Origin: GCA-2706205 sp964215955
GTDB taxonomy: Bacteria; Bdellovibrionota; Bacteriovoracia; Bacteriovoracales; Bacteriovoracaceae
Assembly (NCBI GenBank): GCA_964215955.1
Contig: CAXPDR010000015.1
Location: 20,423-84,422 of the forward strand
Length of the DNA: 64,000 nucleotides
Reading direction: 5' to 3'
The notes under the pieces were generated by a model that was not told where the DNA came from, made no database searches, and saw nothing but the letters and a program-made list of their open reading frames with translations. The stretch's first letter is position 1; every line of letters begins with the position of its first letter. Shown one piece after another: positions 8,906-16,717 of the stretch. The position numbers were made by a program, and so were the translations under genes.

Positions 8906-9421
8906 TTAGCCTCTTAAATCTGGATCTAAACTCGCTTTTTTAATTTCATCAAAGCCTAATTTAAAATCCACTCCGTCAAGGTTCACACTTATCTTATCTA
9001 ATTCAATATTTTTTAATAAAACTCTTATCTTTTTCTCTTTCTTATACTTCTTAGGTAATTCATTAACGACCTCATCTTTAAGGTTTGCCTTTAAAGTAAG
9101 AAGAACATAATCATCTTTTGCATCTAAAAAGTGCTTCTGTGTCTTCAAAGACCTATAAACACCAGGAGATGAAACCTCTAAAACAAAATCATCAGGAATC
9201 CAAGCTTCTGTCTCACAATACGGATTAAAAGCCCTATCAACCTTAATACAATCTTCAATTACTGCTGTTTTTGTCTCGGGATCCATAATAAAAACTCTTA
9301 GAGTTGATGAACCACTGATATATTCCATATCGTATAATTCATAACCCTGCTCCTTTACGATTTCTTGAGTCAGTTCGTAAAGTTTAAGTTCTACACCTGT
9401 TCGAATTTTAACTAAATCCAT
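8906..9421 (-). CDS. rimP: Ribosome maturation factor RimP
   Basis: A 171-residue RimP/YhbC family protein needed for 30S assembly. Recognisable features are ELYDMEYISGSSTLRVFIMD, the CIKVDRAFNPYCE segment where the family usually has an S/D motif, and DDFVLEVSSPGVYRSLK with the highly conserved EVSSPG. It is the first gene of the rimP-nusA-infB-rbfA-truB operon. The ATG lies only 15 nt after the T-tract of an intrinsic-terminator-like hairpin, so expression depends on read-through of that structure or on an unseen promoter. Confidence 0.95.
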   Translation of the reverse strand: MDLVKIRTGVELKLYELTQEIVKEQGYELYDMEYISGSSTLRVFIMDPETKTAVIEDCIKVDRAFNPYCETEAWIPDDFVLEVSSPGVYRSLKTQKHFLDAKDDYVLLTLKANLKDEVVNELPKKYKKEKKIRVLLKNIELDKISVNLDGVDFKLGFDEIKKASLDPDLRG

Positions 9422-9435
9422 TAAGCAATTGCCCT

Positions 9436-9470
9436 AAAAAAAAATGGGCGGAAATCATGAAATCCACCCA
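9436..9470 (-). terminator. Intrinsic terminator / attenuator in the rimP leader
   Basis: On the minus strand TGGGTGGA (9470-9463) pairs with TCCGCCCA (9452-9445) through 8 bp including one G-U pair. The loop is 10 nt and nine T residues follow (9444-9436). It ends 15 nt before the rimP ATG. It could simply end the rimI transcript. A well-spaced promoter lies between rimI and the hairpin, however, so it is also placed to act as an attenuator for the rimP-nusA-infB operon. Confidence 0.82.
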
Positions 9471-9500
9471 AAACAAGTAAAACAACAATAACAGTTTGAA

Positions 9501-9529
9501 TTCATATCAATTTGAACTTATTTTGACAA
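9501..9529 (-). promoter_or_regulatory. Probable sigma-70-type promoter for the rimP operon
   Basis: Minus-strand TTGTCA (9529-9524), a 17-nt spacer, and TATGAA (9506-9501). The -35 matches consensus at 5 of 6 bases. The predicted start near 9494 lies before the hairpin at 9470-9436, giving a leader of about 70 nt. The same -10 sequence TATGAA with a 17-nt spacer is found in front of pyrB. Confidence 0.55.
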
Positions 9530-9535
9530 GTTTTT

Positions 9536-9988
9536 TCAGTTTTGAATTAAAAACTTCTGCATAGCGTAAGCATCTTCGCCATTTGAATAAAATCGTTTTT
9601 TTAGGACTAAAATTTTAAAGCCTAGGGATTTATAAAGACCAATCGCCTGTGTATTATTTGTAGCAACCTCCAGGTAAACATCTTGTACCGAATCTTTCTT
9701 TAAATGATCCAAGCAATCAGTCAAAGCAATTTTGGCCAAACCAATACCTCTTTTTCTGGGTTCTATTAAGATCTTTAGAAGATGAGCTTGCTGGTCTAAT
9801 AAATTCACACCAAATAACACATAGCCACATATGGTATTTTCGCTTTTGATTATAAAGATCTGTTTATCGGTCAAATCTAGATTTATCCAGTCTTTATCTT
9901 GCCAAGGATTGGGGAAGAATTTTTGATCCAAGAAAATTAACTTTTCTAGAGTCTCAATATTTAGATTCAATAATTTAGAAACACTCAT
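9536..9988 (-). CDS. rimI: GNAT acetyltransferase, RimI-like
   Basis: A 150-residue GNAT-fold protein. The N-terminal LDQKFFPNPWQDKDW matches the FPxPW signature of RimI, the enzyme that acetylates the N-terminal alanine of ribosomal protein S18. The acetyl-CoA loop is seen as the pattern RKRGIGLAKIAL (consensus RxxGxGxxL), followed by YLEVATNNTQAIGLYKSLGF, the typical motif B. It follows the exported-protein gene by 12 nt and ends just before the rimP promoter. A general protein N-acetyltransferase function cannot be excluded. Confidence 0.82.
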   Translation of the reverse strand: MSVSKLLNLNIETLEKLIFLDQKFFPNPWQDKDWINLDLTDKQIFIIKSENTICGYVLFGVNLLDQQAHLLKILIEPRKRGIGLAKIALTDCLDHLKKDSVQDVYLEVATNNTQAIGLYKSLGFKILVLKKRFYSNGEDAYAMQKFLIQN

Positions 9989-10000
9989 AGAATGACCCAG

Positions 10001-10609
10001 TTACCAATAAACTTCTTGATCTATTTGTTTTTGAATTGAATTTATAAGATTTTGAACTCCACTTCTAGCTTTTGATAGGTCTTGCTTAGTTGGTAAATAG
10101 TCTTCTTTTCGAGGTAGAAATCGTGAAGAAAGGAAATGATCAAGAACCTTTACTTCTTTTATGTAAACAATGAGATCTCCTAAATTATGCCCATTAGAAC
10201 ATTTATGAGCTCTTATCTTGGTCTCAAATTCTTTTAAATTAGATGATTGTTCAAAAGACTTTGAATACATTAATAATTTTGCGAAGGTTATGATTTTTTG
10301 AAAATAAATTTTTTGATTTTCAGAAAAAATGAGATTGTCTTGAGTGTAGAAAGTCTCATTTTCCTTTTTTAATTCATTTGAAAAAAAAGAACGAATCAAA
10401 GAGTGAGAATCATAACATCCAAAAATTCTCATTGATCTGTAATATGCATGTAGATCCTGTAACGAAAATACCTGACCTGCTACTTTAAAGACAAACTTAT
10501 CTTGATCAACCAACTTTACTTGGTCTACTTCGTTTGCCCAAAAATTTTGACTTGTTGAAAATAAAAGTCCTCCAATAAGGAGGACTTTCTTAAATATTTT
10601 ATATTTCAT
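10001..10609 (-). CDS. Exported protein of unknown function
   Basis: I do not recognise this 202-residue protein. Residues 1-25 form a Sec signal peptide (basic start MKYKIFKK, hydrophobic LLIGGLLFS, likely cut after FWA). The mature part is mostly charged helices, with the segments VAGQVFSLQDLHAYYRSM and a pair of Cys near residues 64 and 134 that could form a disulfide. It looks somewhat like the helical domain of SurA/PpiD-type foldases (a VAGQVFSLQDL-like opening is common there), but no PPIase domain follows. It sits 17 nt after a TPR regulator and 12 nt before rimI on one likely transcript. Confidence 0.6.
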   Translation of the reverse strand: MKYKIFKKVLLIGGLLFSTSQNFWANEVDQVKLVDQDKFVFKVAGQVFSLQDLHAYYRSMRIFGCYDSHSLIRSFFSNELKKENETFYTQDNLIFSENQKIYFQKIITFAKLLMYSKSFEQSSNLKEFETKIRAHKCSNGHNLGDLIVYIKEVKVLDHFLSSRFLPRKEDYLPTKQDLSKARSGVQNLINSIQKQIDQEVYW

Positions 10610-10626
10610 GTTCCTAATATATTAAA

Positions 10627-11895
10627 TTAAACAGGTGCATTCATTTCAATATTTGCAATGACCCTCTTGTTATAATTTTCTACTTCCTTGTGAAATCTTG
10701 CATTGACCCTTGGATTAAAAGTATATCCATCTTTTCCTCTGAGAATGTACTTTCTACTCGACCCCTTAGGCTCAATAAGCTTTCTCAATCTTGAAATAGA
10801 AGTATAAATCAATTTATCATGAATTAATGGATTATATTCATCTTTCCAAATAGACTTAGCTAAGTCCTCTTTATTGTAAGACTGACCAGGATTTTTTGCT
10901 AACAAAAATAAGATTTCCAACAGAACAAATCTATGTTTGAAATCTATTGGACCGATGTCTTTTTCATGAATAACTCTATTGTGTCGATCTAAGTATAAAT
11001 CAACACTTGAATCATTAACATCTTCAACTTCATCTTTAATAAGTCCAGCTAATCTCTTATAAGATGAATTTGCTGAATTAGTTGCAATTTTGAAATACGA
11101 AAGAGCTTGATTAAATTCTCCAGATTTCTTGGAAACAATTCCTTTACCAAGTAAAATGTAACCAAATAAATTCCAACAGTTTTTTTGTTGTAAGTATTGA
11201 ATGGCAGTATCGAATGAACTGTCTGCCTCTGAGTATTTACCAAGCTCTTTATAGATATTTCCATAAAGCATATACATTGAGCCTTTTAAATAGCCTTTTT
11301 TAAGAATATTTAAAAGCTCTTTCAATTGATGAAGATAGTTTAGAGCTTCCGAGTAACGGCCTAAATTGTATGTCGCATTAGCAATAGCATATAAGCCTTT
11401 AGCCATTAGCTCAGGTTCATTTTCTTTTTGCGCTTTTTGATAGCTTAGGGTGTAGTTTTCAAGAGCATCGTTAAAGTTTCCTTTATAAGTTGAAACCATC
11501 CCTACATTAAAAAAGAAGTGACTTGTTAACGATCCCATATCATTTTGAAACTTAGATACTAAATCTTCTGCTTTCTCAATAAATTCCTGGGCTTCTTTTT
11601 CTTTAAGGTTCTCTGAATAAATTCTAATAAGGAAGCCGTAACATTTGAACATTGCAAAGGCATCTCTTGGATAAATTGTTTTTTGAAGGGCTTTAAGAAA
11701 ATGTTCTTCTGCGCTTTCTAAATCAGCTTTATCATAAAATAGCTTACCTAGTCTGTAATAACCTTCCCCAACAAGCTTTTCTTCTTCTGAATCGTTTACT
11801 TCAAAGTCTTTGCCATCTAATGCTTGGCTTTTTGCCATAAAGATTTCTTGATTCAGCGATCTGGTTAGATCATCATTAGTAGTACCGATTTCCAT
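10627..11895 (-). CDS. TPR-repeat protein with C-terminal OmpR/PhoB-type winged helix
   Basis: A 422-residue regulator. Residues about 40-290 hold a series of TPR helix pairs (for example GEGYYRLGKLFYDKADLESA and YGNIYKELGKYSEADSSFDT). Residues about 315-400 fit a winged-helix DNA-binding domain: HRFVLLEILFLLAKNPGQSY, then a recognition region LIYTSISRLRKLIEPKG ending in GKDGYTFNP. There is no receiver domain. The order is unusual, with the DNA-binding domain at the C-terminus and the TPR sensor in front, similar to some Bdellovibrio regulators. The start has GGGGA upstream. The divergent thrS gene shares its 5' region, where a repeated ATTCTTACAA could be its target. Confidence 0.8.
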   Translation of the reverse strand: MEIGTTNDDLTRSLNQEIFMAKSQALDGKDFEVNDSEEEKLVGEGYYRLGKLFYDKADLESAEEHFLKALQKTIYPRDAFAMFKCYGFLIRIYSENLKEKEAQEFIEKAEDLVSKFQNDMGSLTSHFFFNVGMVSTYKGNFNDALENYTLSYQKAQKENEPELMAKGLYAIANATYNLGRYSEALNYLHQLKELLNILKKGYLKGSMYMLYGNIYKELGKYSEADSSFDTAIQYLQQKNCWNLFGYILLGKGIVSKKSGEFNQALSYFKIATNSANSSYKRLAGLIKDEVEDVNDSSVDLYLDRHNRVIHEKDIGPIDFKHRFVLLEILFLLAKNPGQSYNKEDLAKSIWKDEYNPLIHDKLIYTSISRLRKLIEPKGSSRKYILRGKDGYTFNPRVNARFHKEVENYNKRVIANIEMNAPV

Positions 11896-12203
11896 AATTT
11901 CCCCATTAATGCTTAATGCTCCCCGGCTAAAACTTACATTAAAGAAATCGGGATGTAAAATAGGTAACTCCTTGAATTTAAGTGGATTTACTAATTTTTT
12001 CTGATTCTATTCTTACAACACTGTTATTTTCTTAATAATTCTAAATATTTAAATGAAGCTAATTATTTAAAAAATTCTTTTCACGATTGTAATTCTTACA
12101 AAAAATCAAAATTGTATCATGGTTAAGTCATTGATAAAGGGAGACTTTATTGATAGATTATTTCTTATTTTTTAATCACTTAACTAACAGACAGGTAAAG
12201 AAA
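11896..12203. promoter_or_regulatory. Divergent control region between the TPR regulator and thrS
   Basis: This 308-nt region has no gene. It contains ATTCTTACAA twice in the same orientation (12009-12018 and 12092-12101), about eight helical turns apart. The second copy is part of a perfect dyad, TTGTAA-TTC-TTACAA (12087-12101). The last 54 nt before thrS form an open frame from a TTG at 12150 with AAAGGGAGA in front of it; I treat this as leader because a better ATG follows. No T-box or rRNA-like structure was recognised. Confidence 0.4.
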
Positions 12204-13958
12204 ATGGCGACTTACGATTTAGACACTCTAAGACACTCGACAGCTCACTTAATGGCTCAAGCAATTCAAGAACTTTACCCTACCGAGACCGTAAAGCTTG
12301 GGATCGGCCCAACAATAGAACATGGCTTCTATTATGATATTGATTTAAAAACGAGAATTCAGGATGAAGACCTAAAAAACATAGAGAAAAAAATGAAAGA
12401 AATTATCAAGCGTGGTGATCAAATCACACGTTATGAGGTTTCAAGAGAAGAAGCATTAAAAGTTTTTGCTGAAAGAGGTCAGGATTACAAGATTGAGCTT
12501 ATAAATGATTTACCAGATGGTGAAACAATATCTTATTACACACAAGGTGATCACTTTATAGACTTATGTAGAGGTCCACATGTTGAGACGACCAAAGAAT
12601 TAAATTTTAATTTTAAACTTTTACATACAGCTGGTGCTTATTGGAGAGGTGACGAAAAGCGTCCCATGCTTCAACGTATTTATGCTGCTTGTTTTGAATC
12701 TAAAGAGCAACTCAAGGCTCATCTCACATTCTTAGAAGAAGCAAAAAAGAGAGACCACAGAAAACTCGGAAAAGAATTGGGCTTATTCTTGTTCGACCCA
12801 GCTGCTCCAGGATCCCCTTTCTTTGAACCAAAAGGTACTATTATATACAATGAGCTTGTAAATTTCATGAGAAGAATTTATGAAAAGTTTGACTATGACG
12901 AAGTTATTACTCCTCAGGTCCTTGATGTAAATTTATGGAAAACATCTGGTCACTGGGATAATTACAAAGAAGACATGTTTTTTACTCAAGATGACCACAG
13001 GGAAATGGCAGTAAAACCAATGAACTGTCCTTGTCATATGTTGATGTTTAAACACAAACAATACTCCTATAGGGACCTTCCCCTGCGTTTCGCTGATTTT
13101 GGAAGACTTCATAGAAACGAAAGAAGTGGAACTCTAGCAGGATTAACAAGAGTTAGAACCTTTTGCCAGGATGATGCTCATGTTTTTATAGACAAAAACG
13201 AGATTCAGGAAGAGATTTCTAAATTACTTAAAATGTTTAATGTTTGCTATGACCACTTCGGTTTCTCTAATATCAAAATTGGGCTTTCAACGAGACCGGA
13301 AAAGAAGGTTGGAGATGATGCGACTTGGGATATGGCAGAGGCCGCTCTTAAAGCTGCGCTAGATGCTTCTCAATTAGACTATCATATAAATGAAGGAGAT
13401 GGTGCTTTTTACGGACCAAAGATTGATGTTCAAATTTCTGATGCTATTGGTAGATACTTTCAATTAGGAACAGTTCAACTAGATTTCCAACTTCCTGAAA
13501 GATTTGATTTAAAGTTTAAAAATAAGGAAGGTAGTGAGGAGAGACCTGTTGTTATCCATAGAGCATTATTAGGCTCATTAGAGAGGTTTTTTGGAGTCTA
13601 TCTAGAACATTGTGCGGGAATTTTCCCTTTCTGGCTTGCTCCAGAGCAGATTGTTATTGTTCCAGTTAACAATGATGCCCATATGGAATATGCAAATGAA
13701 GTAAATACAATGTTAAAATCCTTAGGAATTCGTTCTAAAGTTGATAATTCAAATGAAACTCTTGGAAAAAAAACAAGAACACATCAAAAGGCAAAAGTGC
13801 CATTTATGCTTGTTTTAGGAGATAAAGAACAAGAAGGTAAAACAGTTGCTATGAGAGCATATGGTTCAAGAGAAACAAATGAACTTACTCTTCAGGAACT
13901 AGAGTCTCATGTCACCACTTTAAATGCTGAAAAAATGCCTTCAGCACTAAGAGACTAA
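12204..13958 (+). CDS. thrS: Threonyl-tRNA synthetase lacking the TGS domain
   Basis: Charges tRNA-Thr. The 584-residue protein starts directly at the editing domain. Editing-site residues are H11 and H15 (HSTAH) and C122 and H126 (CRGPH). The catalytic zinc ligands correspond to C275 (MNCPC), H326 (DDAH) and H452 (VIHRAL). Class II motifs 2 (RLHRNERSG) and 3 are intact, with an anticodon-binding domain from about residue 480. Most bacterial ThrRS have a further 60-residue TGS domain in front, which is missing here. The ATG at 12204 has AGG 8 nt upstream. A TTG at 12150, with its own strong Shine-Dalgarno sequence, would add only 18 residues and no TGS. ddl follows after 2 nt. Confidence 0.95.
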   Translation: MATYDLDTLRHSTAHLMAQAIQELYPTETVKLGIGPTIEHGFYYDIDLKTRIQDEDLKNIEKKMKEIIKRGDQITRYEVSREEALKVFAERGQDYKIELINDLPDGETISYYTQGDHFIDLCRGPHVETTKELNFNFKLLHTAGAYWRGDEKRPMLQRIYAACFESKEQLKAHLTFLEEAKKRDHRKLGKELGLFLFDPAAPGSPFFEPKGTIIYNELVNFMRRIYEKFDYDEVITPQVLDVNLWKTSGHWDNYKEDMFFTQDDHREMAVKPMNCPCHMLMFKHKQYSYRDLPLRFADFGRLHRNERSGTLAGLTRVRTFCQDDAHVFIDKNEIQEEISKLLKMFNVCYDHFGFSNIKIGLSTRPEKKVGDDATWDMAEAALKAALDASQLDYHINEGDGAFYGPKIDVQISDAIGRYFQLGTVQLDFQLPERFDLKFKNKEGSEERPVVIHRALLGSLERFFGVYLEHCAGIFPFWLAPEQIVIVPVNNDAHMEYANEVNTMLKSLGIRSKVDNSNETLGKKTRTHQKAKVPFMLVLGDKEQEGKTVAMRAYGSRETNELTLQELESHVTTLNAEKMPSALRD

Positions 13959-13960
13959 CT

Positions 13961-14938
13961 GTGAAGAATATACTTCTTTTAGCGGGTGGTGGAAGCACTG
14001 AACATGAAATAAGTTTGATTTCTGCTCAATATATTGAATCTAAAATTGATAAGAATAGATTTAAGGTATTTAAAGTTATTATTGATAAAGAGTTTAATTG
14101 GAAATATGAAGATCAAACTTGTGAATTATCAAACAAAAAAGAACTTAGGCTAGCCAATAAATCTATAAAGATAGACTCGGTGATCCCTTGCATCCATGGT
14201 TTTCCTGGAGAAACAGGAGATATTCAATCATTCTTTGAACTGATTAAGCTTCCTTACTTTGGATGTAATTCTGAAGCGAATGTCCTTTGTTTTAATAAGC
14301 TTGCAACAAAGTTATGGCTAGAGTTTCATGGTATCATGACAACTCCGTTTACTTCTATTCAAAACCTGAGTGATTCAGAAGTAAATAAAGCAGAGGATTT
14401 TTTTAATAAACATAAAACTATTTATATCAAAGCTACCAATCAGGGTTCATCTGTAGGCTGCTACAGAGTTGATGATATTAAATCACTAAAACATAATCTA
14501 ACAGAGGCATTTAAATTCTCGCCTTTTGTGATTCTTGAAAAAGAAATTATAGGAAGAGAGCTTGAAGTGGCAGTTTTTGAGTTTAACAACGAAGTTATTG
14601 CGACACTTCCAGGAGAAATAATTTGCCCAAACAAGTTCTATACTTATGAAGAAAAATATAACTCCAATTCAACCACCAAAACAAATGTAGTTGCTGAAAA
14701 CATCACAGAAGAAGTTTCTCAAAAAATGAAAGAAGCTGCCCTCAATGCATTTCAGTCACTTAAGTTACGACATATTTCAAGAATTGACTTTTTTTTAACA
14801 GCAGATAACGAAATACTAATCAATGAGATAAATACTATGCCGGGCCATACTGGAATTTCTATGTTCCCAATGATGATGGAAAATTACGGAGTTAATTACT
14901 CAGATTTCATAAATGAACACTTAAGTACCCTATCATAA
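13961..14938 (+). CDS. ddl: D-alanine--D-alanine ligase
   Basis: ATP-grasp enzyme making D-Ala-D-Ala for peptidoglycan. Seen in order: the N-terminal LLAGGGSTEHEISLISA loop, the HGFPGETGDIQ substrate motif, NKLATKLWLE, KATNQGSSVGCYRV for ATP binding, and the C-terminal RIDFFLTADNEILINEINTM metal site with PGHTGISMFP. At 325 residues the length is normal. It begins with GTG two nucleotides after the thrS stop, so the two are probably coupled. It is not in the mur/fts cluster, which is common for a stand-alone Ddl. Confidence 0.93.
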   Translation: MKNILLLAGGGSTEHEISLISAQYIESKIDKNRFKVFKVIIDKEFNWKYEDQTCELSNKKELRLANKSIKIDSVIPCIHGFPGETGDIQSFFELIKLPYFGCNSEANVLCFNKLATKLWLEFHGIMTTPFTSIQNLSDSEVNKAEDFFNKHKTIYIKATNQGSSVGCYRVDDIKSLKHNLTEAFKFSPFVILEKEIIGRELEVAVFEFNNEVIATLPGEIICPNKFYTYEEKYNSNSTTKTNVVAENITEEVSQKMKEAALNAFQSLKLRHISRIDFFLTADNEILINEINTMPGHTGISMFPMMMENYGVNYSDFINEHLSTLS

Positions 14939-14964
14939 AATCTTTTATCAGGTATAATAATCAG

Positions 14965-15978
14965 ATGAAGTTTTCAAGGCAAAACTCTGCCCAAAAACAT
15001 AGACTTAATCTTAAACTGAAACCAATTTTTGTGGGACAGTTACTTATACTCGAATCTCTTGAGTATCCCGCATTCCATTTTGATGGAGAAAAGTTTAATC
15101 TGGTCTTAGAGTCTCATGAAGGAATCACTTCTGAGTTTATTAGTGATTATGCTAGAAATTATTCATCTGATATTTTTATTTACCGGGAAGATTATCAGGG
15201 CTTAAACTTAAAGCTCAAAGATGAACTAACAAAATTAACAAGATCTCTATCCATTGGAGATGTTAAAAAGAATGGTATCAAGCAAGCAAACTTCTTGTCG
15301 ATGCAAATGGATGCATTATACAAAGATCCATTAAATGATGAATTGCTCTCAAACCAATTCCAAAATTCAAAGAACTTCAGCCAACTACTTTTAAACAACA
15401 AAGATATTCATAAACCTATTTTTAAAAATATTAATCAAGGTAGATATCATTATACTTACAAGCAGCCATTATTATCTTCTGTGCTTCTATTAGGTTTTTT
15501 GCAATCTCTAAAATTATTTACTGAAAAAGAAATTGAAGGATTTTTTCTTACTTCATACTTTAAAGATATTGGCATGAGTTTTATTCCAAGAGAGAAGTTT
15601 GAACTGGCACACTTAAATAATTTTGATAAAAAACTTTTCGCCAGTCATTCCAAAAACTCTATGGAGATTTTAAAAGGAAGAGTTCCACTATCAACTGCAC
15701 AACTAAATTTGATTAAAAATCACCACTATTTAAATTATAAAATTCAGGCAATTGCTAGCGGCAATGAAGTTTTCCAGGATTCAGAATTTTTAACTGGAGT
15801 TGAATCAGCATTATTAAGCGCCATTGATATCCTAATTGCTATGACATCAGATCGTCCTTACAGGAAAGGTCTTTCATCATTTCAAGCATTAGAACTTCTT
15901 AAAAAAGTCATTTCTGACGACTACCCTCAGGAGTTTAAAGCTCTGGTATTTTATTTAAAAAACTTTATGTCTAAATAA
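14965..15978 (+). CDS. Degenerate HD-GYP-domain protein
   Basis: A 337-residue protein. Residues 1-140 are of unknown fold. Residues about 155-337 follow the HD-GYP domain: YHYTYKQPLLSS at the first helix, SYFKDIGMSFIP where active enzymes have a HHDIGK-like HD pair, HSKNSMEIL, KNHHYLN where HHE is expected, and AIDILIAMTSDRPYRKG, the typical DxxxAMTSDRPYR segment. The metal-binding His of the HD pair is Lys200, HHE reads HHY (253-255), and the GYP loop is deleted. Cyclic-di-GMP hydrolysis is therefore unlikely. It may be a c-di-GMP sensor or adaptor. The domain call is solid; the role is inference. Confidence 0.8.
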   Translation: MKFSRQNSAQKHRLNLKLKPIFVGQLLILESLEYPAFHFDGEKFNLVLESHEGITSEFISDYARNYSSDIFIYREDYQGLNLKLKDELTKLTRSLSIGDVKKNGIKQANFLSMQMDALYKDPLNDELLSNQFQNSKNFSQLLLNNKDIHKPIFKNINQGRYHYTYKQPLLSSVLLLGFLQSLKLFTEKEIEGFFLTSYFKDIGMSFIPREKFELAHLNNFDKKLFASHSKNSMEILKGRVPLSTAQLNLIKNHHYLNYKIQAIASGNEVFQDSEFLTGVESALLSAIDILIAMTSDRPYRKGLSSFQALELLKKVISDDYPQEFKALVFYLKNFMSK

Positions 15979-16072
15979 TTTTTTTCTTTCCAAATGGTTT
16001 AAATTATTTAAAAATTAAGTCTAAGCAAAGGATTGCTTTTATTATTAGCTATTTATTCTAAGGAGGGAATAC

Positions 16073-16297
16073 ATGGCCTTACCACAAGAAGTAAGCCCAC
16101 TTACTGGTATCATTGCAGAAGACATGGTTGTTATAGATTTTGGAGAACATGAAGGAAAGTCAGTTCTTGAAGTCGCTGATACACTACCTGACTTCTACCA
16201 TCATCTTATCGAACAAAAAGAAGAAGGTAACTTCTCAATTAGAAGAACAAAGGACAAAATTTTTAGACTGTATTGTCACAGTAGAACACTGAATTAA
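16073..16297 (+). CDS. Small conserved protein of unknown function
   Basis: A 74-residue soluble protein with a strong Shine-Dalgarno sequence (AAGGAGGG, 6 nt before the ATG), so it is surely expressed. The central motif MVVIDFGEHEGKSVLEVADT resembles the small DUF3820-like module (xxFGKxKGKxLxEV), whose members occur alone or beside exonucleases. A C-terminal basic strand (SIRRTKDKIFRLYCHS) follows. No catalytic residues are evident. Its stop codon TAA shares its last base with the ATG of fluC. A fluoride-related role is not implied by sequence. Confidence 0.7.
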   Translation: MALPQEVSPLTGIIAEDMVVIDFGEHEGKSVLEVADTLPDFYHHLIEQKEEGNFSIRRTKDKIFRLYCHSRTLN

Positions 16298-16656
16298 TGT
16301 CAATAATACTATTAAGTATTTTTGGTGTGCTTGGTGTTTTATCTAGGTACACCTTAGATACTTTTTTTAATACAAAAGACTTCCCTATTGGAACTTTAAG
16401 TGCAAATCTTCTGGGCTGTCTATTAGCTGGAATAATATTTCAAATCATCCAAACAAAAAGTTCTGATTTATCCCAATTATTTCTAATTGGTTTCTGTGGA
16501 GCCTTAACAACATTCTCTAGTTATGCTCTTCAAGGTTTCCAATTTTTACAGAAAGATCAGACACTAAAAGGATTCTTCTACCTTTTCGGAAGTCCACTCC
16601 TTGGAGTTTTATTTATATTTTTAGGAATTAAAATTTTTCAGTTAAGTATTAGATAA
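16297..16656 (+). CDS. crcB: Fluoride ion channel FluC/CrcB
   Basis: A 119-residue, four-helix membrane protein that exports fluoride as an antiparallel dimer. The motifs FGVLGVLSRYTLD, IGTLSANLLGCLLAG (with the conserved Asn) and GFCGALTTFSSYALQ (the TTFSS segment that binds the central sodium ion and lines the pore) are all present. The ATG overlaps the preceding small gene by one base. I found no fluoride riboswitch in front of the two-gene unit. Confidence 0.93.
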   Translation: MSIILLSIFGVLGVLSRYTLDTFFNTKDFPIGTLSANLLGCLLAGIIFQIIQTKSSDLSQLFLIGFCGALTTFSSYALQGFQFLQKDQTLKGFFYLFGSPLLGVLFIFLGIKIFQLSIR

Positions 16657-16717
16657 TTTTTCTAAACAAACCTAAACACCTCTGGTTATAATATCATTTA
16701 TAAGGAGATTTTTAATC

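Noticed and set aside
12020..12203. T-box or tRNA-like operator before thrS
   Set aside because: No UGGN anti-terminator bulge or anticodon-like hairpin was recognisable; only the short dyad remains.
15979..16072. Fluoride riboswitch expected before the fluC pair
   Set aside because: No GGxGAUGG/CGCC-type pseudoknot pattern is present in the 94 nt before the small gene.
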